Source: CAZQSS01 sp964596405 (lineage in GTDB: Bacteria > Patescibacteriota > Patescibacteriia > Magasanikbacterales > UBA10003). From it: a stretch of DNA of 17,299 bases. The stretch is from NCBI GenBank assembly GCA_964596405.1, contig CAZQSS010000018.1, forward strand, positions 1-17,299, in the 5' to 3' direction. This document shows positions 13,211 through 17,299 of the stretch, in pieces. The notes under the pieces were generated by a model. The model did not search any database. It worked only from the letters and a program-made list of their open reading frames with translations, and had not been told where the DNA came from. The position numbers and the translations under genes were made by a program. Every line of letters begins with the position of its first letter. Within the stretch, counting starts at the first letter, position 1.

Positions 13211-13329
13211 CAGCACAAAACTTGACCCCGCCGCCTTTTTAGGCACAATTGTCGGTTCCACGCCACGCCACAAAGACGAAAGAATAATTCAGGATTTTAC
13301 TGACAAAGAACTTTTGAAGGTGGCTGGGG

Positions 13330-13358
13330 TTGACAAAACTTCCAATCTGTGCTATACT
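13330..13358 (+). promoter_or_regulatory. RNase J promoter
   Basis: Consensus -35 TTGACA (13330-13335), 17-bp spacer and -10 TATACT (13353-13358), with TGC before the -10 box. This is the strongest plus-strand promoter match in the window. Transcription would start near 13365, leaving a leader of about 95 nt. Confidence 0.85.
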
Positions 13359-13364
13359 ATATGT

Positions 13365-13459
13365 GAGACTGAATGAAGATTGTGCCTGTCCGGGCTTAAT
13401 CTCTATTTAATCTCTGATTCACCCCCTATTTAAGGGGGGAATCATATTTAGTTATCATT
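13365..13459 (+). promoter_or_regulatory. RNase J leader with hairpin and tiny upstream frame
   Basis: The leader contains a hairpin at 13416-13443 (GATTC and CCCCCT paired with AGGGGG and GAATC, one bulged A) ending 16 nt before the RNase J start. An eight-codon frame (ATG 13373 to TAA 13399, MKIVPVRA) precedes it. No Shine-Dalgarno sequence is seen before either start. A hairpin near the 5' end or start could serve in self-regulation of RNase J by mRNA cleavage, but this is only inference. Confidence 0.4.
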
Positions 13460-15214
13460 ATGATGGTTTTTTCTCGTGCCCGCCATAGGCGGACACAGCC
13501 TCAAACGTCGGCGCCTCGGCCGATCGCTCCTCTTCGCATTGGCGAAGAAGGGCCAAAATTAAAAATTATTGCCTTAGGCGGCCTGGAAGAAGTCGGCCGC
13601 AACATGATCCTCTTTGAGTGTGGTGAGGATATTGTCATTGTGGACATGGGTCTGCAATTTCCGGAAGAAGACATGCCGGGCATTGATTATATTATCCCCA
13701 ACATCTCTTACCTCAAAGGCAAAGAAAAAAATATCCGCGGCATTATTATCACTCATGGCCATTACGACCACATTGGCGGCATCCCCCATCTTTTGGCCAA
13801 GTTGGGCAACCCGATAATTTACACCTCGCCCATGACGGCCGGCATGATCCGCAAGCGCCAGGAGGAATTCCGCGACGCGCCGCCGCCCCGCATTATTCTG
13901 GTCAATGGTAAAACCCGCCTGCCGCTGGGCAAAAATTTTATTTTTGAACCTTTCAAGGTCAATCACAATATTTTTGATTCTTTTGGCGTGGCTTTAACCA
14001 CCCCTTACGGCATGATTATACACACAGGCGACTTTAAATTTGATTTCACCCCCATTAATGAAGAGCCGGCTGATATCAACAAAATCGCTTCTTACGGCAG
14101 TCAAGGTGTTTTGGTTTTGCTATCTGATTCTACCAACGCCGAAAGCCCGGGTTACCAAATTTCTGAGAAAACCGTGGGCGAAGAACTGGAAAAAATCGTT
14201 AAAAACGCGCCCGGCCGCATTATTGCCGGCTCATTTTCGTCTTTGTTGACTCGCGCCCAACAGTTAATCACTTTGGCGGAAAAATACGACCGCAAAATTT
14301 TGATCCAAGGCCGGAGCATGAAAACCAATATAGACATTGCTCATCAACTTGGTTATATCAAATTCAAACCCACCACCATGATTGAAGAATCCGATTTCCA
14401 TAAATATCCGCCCGAAAAGATGATTATCATCTGCACCGGCGCCCAAGGCGAAAAAAATGCCATTTTAATGCGCATTGCCAACAATGAACATCGCCTGATT
14501 CAAATTAAACCCAAAGATACTATTATCTTTTCTTCTTCAGTCGTGCCGGGCAATGAACGCACGGTGCAAAGCTTGAAAGATTCTTTAGTGCGTTGCGGCG
14601 CCCGGGTGGTTCATTACCAAATGATGGACGTCCACGCCGGCGGCCACGCCAAACAGGAAGATTTAAAATTAATGATGCGCTTAACCAAGCCCCGCTTTTT
14701 CATGCCGATTTATGCTAACCGCTTCTTGCTCCAGGCCCATGCTGATTTAGCCGCCTCAGTCGGTATTCCCAAAGAAAATATCTTTGTGGCCGACAACGGC
14801 CAAGTGATTGAATTTGATAAAACCGGCGGCCACCTGACCGAACAACGCGTGAATACCGATTATGTCATGATTGACGGCTTGGGCGAAGGCGACTTTTCCA
14901 ATGTCGTCCTGCGCGATCGCCGTATGATGGCCGAAGAAGGTATGTTTGTGGTCATTGCCACTATTGAAAAGAAAACTGGTCATTTAGTGGGTAATCCGGA
15001 TATTATTTCCCGCGGATTTGTCTACTTAAAAGAAAACAAAGAACTGATTGAAAAAACCCGCCAGCGGGCCAAAAAAATCCTTAAAGACGGCGACCCGCGC
15101 TCGCCGGCGTTTGAAGATTACATCAAAAACAAAATCCGCAACGACATCGGCCAATTTTTATACTCTCAAACAAAAAAACGGCCCATGGTCTTGCCCGTGA
15201 TCATTGAAGTTTGA
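13460..15214 (+). CDS. rnj: Ribonuclease J
   Basis: This 584-aa protein is a metallo-beta-lactamase/beta-CASP ribonuclease with endo- and 5'-3' exonuclease activity in RNA processing and decay. The zinc motif H99-G-H101-Y-D103-H104, H169, D191 (HTGDFKFD), motif A SDSTNAE (222-228), CTGAQGE (325-331) and motif B VHAGGHAKQED (391-401) are present. The position of motif C, normally PVHGE, reads P-I-Y417-A-N, so the conserved histidine, a metal ligand in this superfamily, is replaced by tyrosine. The C-terminal domain (about 460-584) is intact. Residues 1-30 are an unconserved basic tail containing a palindromic module (13476-13496). Two adjacent ATG codons start the frame; the first was used. 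Confidence 0.95.
   Translation: MMVFSRARHRRTQPQTSAPRPIAPLRIGEEGPKLKIIALGGLEEVGRNMILFECGEDIVIVDMGLQFPEEDMPGIDYIIPNISYLKGKEKNIRGIIITHGHYDHIGGIPHLLAKLGNPIIYTSPMTAGMIRKRQEEFRDAPPPRIILVNGKTRLPLGKNFIFEPFKVNHNIFDSFGVALTTPYGMIIHTGDFKFDFTPINEEPADINKIASYGSQGVLVLLSDSTNAESPGYQISEKTVGEELEKIVKNAPGRIIAGSFSSLLTRAQQLITLAEKYDRKILIQGRSMKTNIDIAHQLGYIKFKPTTMIEESDFHKYPPEKMIIICTGAQGEKNAILMRIANNEHRLIQIKPKDTIIFSSSVVPGNERTVQSLKDSLVRCGARVVHYQMMDVHAGGHAKQEDLKLMMRLTKPRFFMPIYANRFLLQAHADLAASVGIPKENIFVADNGQVIEFDKTGGHLTEQRVNTDYVMIDGLGEGDFSNVVLRDRRMMAEEGMFVVIATIEKKTGHLVGNPDIISRGFVYLKENKELIEKTRQRAKKILKDGDPRSPAFEDYIKNKIRNDIGQFLYSQTKKRPMVLPVIIEV
13476..13496. repeat. Palindromic module in the RNase J N-terminal tail
   Basis: GTG and CCGCC pair with GGCGG and CAC around an ATA loop, with one C/A mismatch. 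It encodes part of the basic tail RARHRRTQ before the conserved domain. It is comparable with other CCGCC/GGCGG hairpins in the window. Confidence 0.45.
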
Positions 15215-15225
15215 ACCACGAAAAC

Positions 15226-15268
15226 AAAACAACCCCCTCCGCCAGCCGGCGGACGAGGGTTGTTTTTT
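15226..15268. terminator. Bidirectional terminator with a palindromic module in its loop
   Basis: The outer stem AAAACAACCC (15226-15235)/GGGTTGTTTT (15257-15266) is flanked by A- and T-rich tracts and serves RNase J (stop at 15214) and the convergent secreted-protein gene (stop at 15280). The loop contains a perfect second hairpin TCCGCC-AGCC-GGCGGA (15238-15253), identical to the core of the repeat in the DUF2079 gene. Confidence 0.88.
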
Positions 15269-15279
15269 ATTAACTGCAT

Positions 15280-17058
15280 TTAGAAACTGGGGCCGCCGCC
15301 AGCTGTACCCGGGCCGGTCTGCGGCCCAAAATCTTCGGGGCTCATTTGGGGTCCGGAGCCCATACCACCAGGGCCGCCACCCTGATTGCCCGATTCGCGT
15401 TGCGGTATAAACTTTTGTACGCCAGACGGCATCTCCATACGCTGGAACTGATCTTTACCCTGTTCCCAAGGCATCGGACCGCCGCGTTCTTCGCCGGTTA
15501 GCTCTTCCATCTTACCCTCAAATTCCTGCATCAAATTTTCCAGTTCCTGAATCCCCGCCATCACCGCATCCTGGTCAATCGGCTTAACCTTCATCAAAGC
15601 CAGCACTTCATTGCCTTTGGCCTTGCCTTGATTGAGTAGATCCTGCAATTCTGTAACATCAAGTTTTTGCCTCTGCAGTCTCTTGATTTGATTCTGCGCG
15701 TCATTGATGCCGCGCTTGAAATCAGAAGCAAAACGGCCGAGGTTGCTCATCATCATAATCACCTGCTGAAATTCCCAGACGTCTTCCATCTGACCGAAAA
15801 ATTCATTTTCCAGCAAGTCAAAAGCCTCTTCTGACTGGCCGGCGCCGATTTTGGCTACCGCGTCATCGCGGACTGATTTTAGTTTGCCAACCGCCGCTTC
15901 AAATTCCGCGGCCAAACCGCTCACATCCACGCCCTTTTTAACTAAACGAACGGCTAACGTTTTGGTCTTTTTTAATTCCGTGGTCAGCCGCTTGAGCTCC
16001 CGATCCACCTGCTTTAAGGTCTGCGGCCAACGCGCTAAAACCTCAAGCTGTTGGCGGCTTTCATCCAGTTTCTGAAACATATCCTGCATATCTTCCAATC
16101 CAGCCGCTTCAACTTCGTCCCAAGTCTGGGCGTTTTTAATCTTGCCAATCATCTCTTTAATCTTGGCTAAAGTATCTGTGACTTCTTGAGGCACGGCCAC
16201 TTTTTGTTTAGCAAACATCGCCAACTGCTTTTCAAACATCCGCATGCCTTGTTCCATGCCCTTAACGCCGCGTTTCACGTCCTGCAATCTCTGCGCCTTT
16301 TCAAATAAATCCTGGCGCGCCTGATCTAACTCTTGCATGAGATTTCCAAAATCTTCCATGCCCGCGGCCTGGATCTCTTCCATGGTGGTAGCGCTCTTGA
16401 TGGCGGCAATGATATTTTTGGCTTTTTCCAATTTTTCTTTTATCTCCGCTGGAACAGCTGTGCCGCTCTTTTCGGCTTTTTGCACCATTTTTTCAAATTG
16501 TTTTATACCGCTTTCCATCTGGCGCACATTGCGTTTCATGTCTTTAAGTTGTCTTGCTTCCTGTTGTTTCTGCCTTTGCTGTTGTTGTTCGTCCGAAGGA
16601 CCTTGTTGTCCTTCTTGGCCGCCCGGGCCCATCATACCGCCTTGGTCGCCAGGGCCAGGACCATAATTGCCGCCCGGGCCCATCATACCGCCTTGGTTGT
16701 CAGGACCAAAGTTTTGACCACCCTGATCGCCCGGACCCATCTGTTGCTGGCCGGGACCAAAATTACCGCCCTGTTGAGAACCGGATCCAAAATTATTGGG
16801 ACTCTGACCCGTCTGATTGGAGCCAAACTGACCGCCTGATGAAGGACCCATCTGTTGTTGGCCAGAATTATAATTGCCACCCTGTTGAGGATCCATCTGT
16901 GATGCCGGACACGGCCCGGGCATTTCTACGCCATTGATATTGCAGGTCTGCCCGTCATAAACCAAAAAGAAGGCTTTGGCCGGCATAAGGGGCGCCAAAA
17001 CAAAGGTTAAGGCGACCGCCCCCACAAAGAACTTGCTAAAATATGACTTTTTACGCAT
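15280..17058 (-). CDS. Large secreted protein with Gly/Gln/Pro/Met-rich region and four helical repeats
   Basis: This 592-aa protein is not a family I recognise. Residues 1-29 are a signal peptide (MRKK, hydrophobic core, AKA before the likely cleavage). C39 and C50 flank a short motif. Residues 56-155 are low complexity, with repeats such as GGMMGPGG and GQQQMGPG. From 171 to about 520 come four degenerate helical repeats of about 82-87 residues, at about 171-252, 258-339, 348-432 and 438-520. The first two are clearly related (shared VPxE, AATxxE-like and AAGxED positions; P203 and P290 are 87 apart). The end (528-592) is again Gly/Pro-rich. Such a protein could be a surface or fibre-like spacer. 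It starts without a ribosome binding site, downstream of a duplicated promoter-leader module. Confidence 0.85.
   Translation of the reverse strand: MRKKSYFSKFFVGAVALTFVLAPLMPAKAFFLVYDGQTCNINGVEMPGPCPASQMDPQQGGNYNSGQQQMGPSSGGQFGSNQTGQSPNNFGSGSQQGGNFGPGQQQMGPGDQGGQNFGPDNQGGMMGPGGNYGPGPGDQGGMMGPGGQEGQQGPSDEQQQQRQKQQEARQLKDMKRNVRQMESGIKQFEKMVQKAEKSGTAVPAEIKEKLEKAKNIIAAIKSATTMEEIQAAGMEDFGNLMQELDQARQDLFEKAQRLQDVKRGVKGMEQGMRMFEKQLAMFAKQKVAVPQEVTDTLAKIKEMIGKIKNAQTWDEVEAAGLEDMQDMFQKLDESRQQLEVLARWPQTLKQVDRELKRLTTELKKTKTLAVRLVKKGVDVSGLAAEFEAAVGKLKSVRDDAVAKIGAGQSEEAFDLLENEFFGQMEDVWEFQQVIMMMSNLGRFASDFKRGINDAQNQIKRLQRQKLDVTELQDLLNQGKAKGNEVLALMKVKPIDQDAVMAGIQELENLMQEFEGKMEELTGEERGGPMPWEQGKDQFQRMEMPSGVQKFIPQRESGNQGGGPGGMGSGPQMSPEDFGPQTGPGTAGGGPSF
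16619..16697. repeat. Direct repeats coding the Gly/Met-rich segment
   Basis: The stretch GCCCATCATACCGCCTTGG occurs twice (about 16626-16644 and 16676-16694), about 50 nt apart, each preceded by CCGCCCGG. It encodes the repeated GGMMGPGG peptide on the minus strand. Such repeats could change copy number by slippage and vary the length of the region. Confidence 0.7.
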
Positions 17059-17080
17059 ATTTTAAAGAAATTAAATAAAT

Positions 17081-17139
17081 TAATAAATTAAATATTTTGA
17101 CCTTTTGCCCTTATTCAGGGTTATTGTTATTATATCATA
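17081..17139 (-). repeat. Promoter-leader module, gene-proximal copy
   Basis: On the minus strand this holds TATAAT (17134-17129) with an extended TGA, then a small hairpin CCCTGAATAAGGG and the conserved leader CAAAAGGTCAAAATATTT. The 31-nt segment 17081-17111 is identical to 17162-17192. The predicted leader to the ATG is about 65 nt. No good -35 box is seen. Confidence 0.75.
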
Positions 17140-17161
17140 GACTATTTTTAAAAAGTAAGCC

Positions 17162-17220
17162 TAATAAATTAAATATTTTGACCTTTTGCCCTAATTAAGG
17201 GTTGTGGGTATTATACCATA
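17162..17220 (-). repeat. Promoter-leader module, distal copy
   Basis: This is the second copy of the module, 81 bp upstream. It has TATAAT (17215-17210) preceded by TGG, the hairpin CCCTTAATTAGGG and the same leader sequence. It provides a second potential start for the secreted-protein gene. On the plus strand the same bases also read TTGCCC-17-TATTAT, so direction is not certain. Confidence 0.7.
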
Positions 17221-17299
17221 AATCAAACCAATGGGAAACCCTGTCGTTGTAGATAAAAATAACGGTTACCGAAACCTATCGGGTAGATAATAAATCGGT

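Noticed and set aside
13191..13376. 61-codon open frame between the DUF2079 gene and rnj
   Set aside because: It begins inside the DUF2079 gene, has no ribosome binding site, matches no family I know, and its end carries the RNase J promoter. Codons look partly plausible, so a decayed gene fragment cannot be excluded.
16333..16839. Long plus-strand open frame of 168 codons within the secreted protein gene
   Set aside because: It is the antisense shadow of the Gly/Gln/Met-rich and helical coding region; the minus-strand frame has signal peptide and protein repeats.
17221..17299. Possible C-terminal end of a minus-strand gene, or a 19-codon plus-strand frame from 17231, at the right edge
   Set aside because: Too short to judge; about 24 open codons on the minus strand and 19 on the plus strand are expected by chance in this composition.

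Overview
The window is bacterial, and gene content points to a Patescibacteria (CPR)-type genome. This is an inference from the combination of a TGS-ending Rel protein without the usual C-terminal regulatory domains, a membrane-anchored family-5 solute-binding protein without permease genes, a DUF2079 membrane protein, RNase J, tRNA genes without encoded CCA, and tight packing of unrelated housekeeping genes. TGA is a normal stop here: it ends secG, the metallopeptidase gene, the DUF2079 gene and the RNase J gene. The UGA=Gly code of Gracilibacteria/SR1 is therefore unlikely.

Layout. 1-158: 5' part of an unknown gene on the minus strand. 159-515: intergenic region with a 60-nt palindromic repeat, a promoter and an 89-nt inverted repeat that forms the leader of the rel gene. 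516-1997: bifunctional-type Rel, convergent with parB through a shared terminator. 2025-4896 (minus): parB, a secreted HExxH protein and parA, each with its own promoter; the usual parA-parB pair is split. 4890-5982: divergent promoter, tRNA-Leu(CAA) and a membrane-anchored metallophosphoesterase. 6004-8554: tRNA-Met-type(CAT), a block of tandem hairpins, secG and a peptide-binding-type lipoprotein-like SBP. 8592-8844: tRNA-Leu(CAG) followed by two broken copies of its 3' half and a terminator. 8848-10515: promoter, about 200 nt of structured leader and guaB (IMP dehydrogenase). 10532-11141: a CPBP intramembrane protease whose 5' end carries an in-frame TGA. 11171-13210: DUF2079 membrane protein carrying palindromic repeats inside its reading frame. 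13330-15268: RNase J with its own promoter and leader, convergent with a large secreted repeat protein (15280-17058, minus) preceded by a duplicated promoter/leader module.

How the genes relate. Rel ((p)ppGpp), guaB (GTP synthesis) and RNase J (RNA turnover) are all connected to growth control, but they sit in separate transcription units. ParA/ParB act in chromosome segregation, and SecG, the SBP and the secreted proteins belong to envelope and export functions. No mobile-element protein, CRISPR array or phage gene was seen.

The most unusual content is in the DNA and RNA structure rather than the proteins. (1) The guaB leader has a closing helix that reaches into the start codon and several competing CCCC/GGGG pairings, which looks like a candidate cis-regulatory RNA. 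(2) A partial tRNA-Leu(CAG) copy has a hairpin module inserted in its anticodon loop. (3) Small GC-rich palindromic modules recur across the window, often nested in the loop of another hairpin (terminator, repeat, tRNA arm) and also embedded in linker or tail segments of coding regions. (4) The 5' leader of rel is almost entirely one inverted repeat. All of these are read by eye and need computational and experimental testing.
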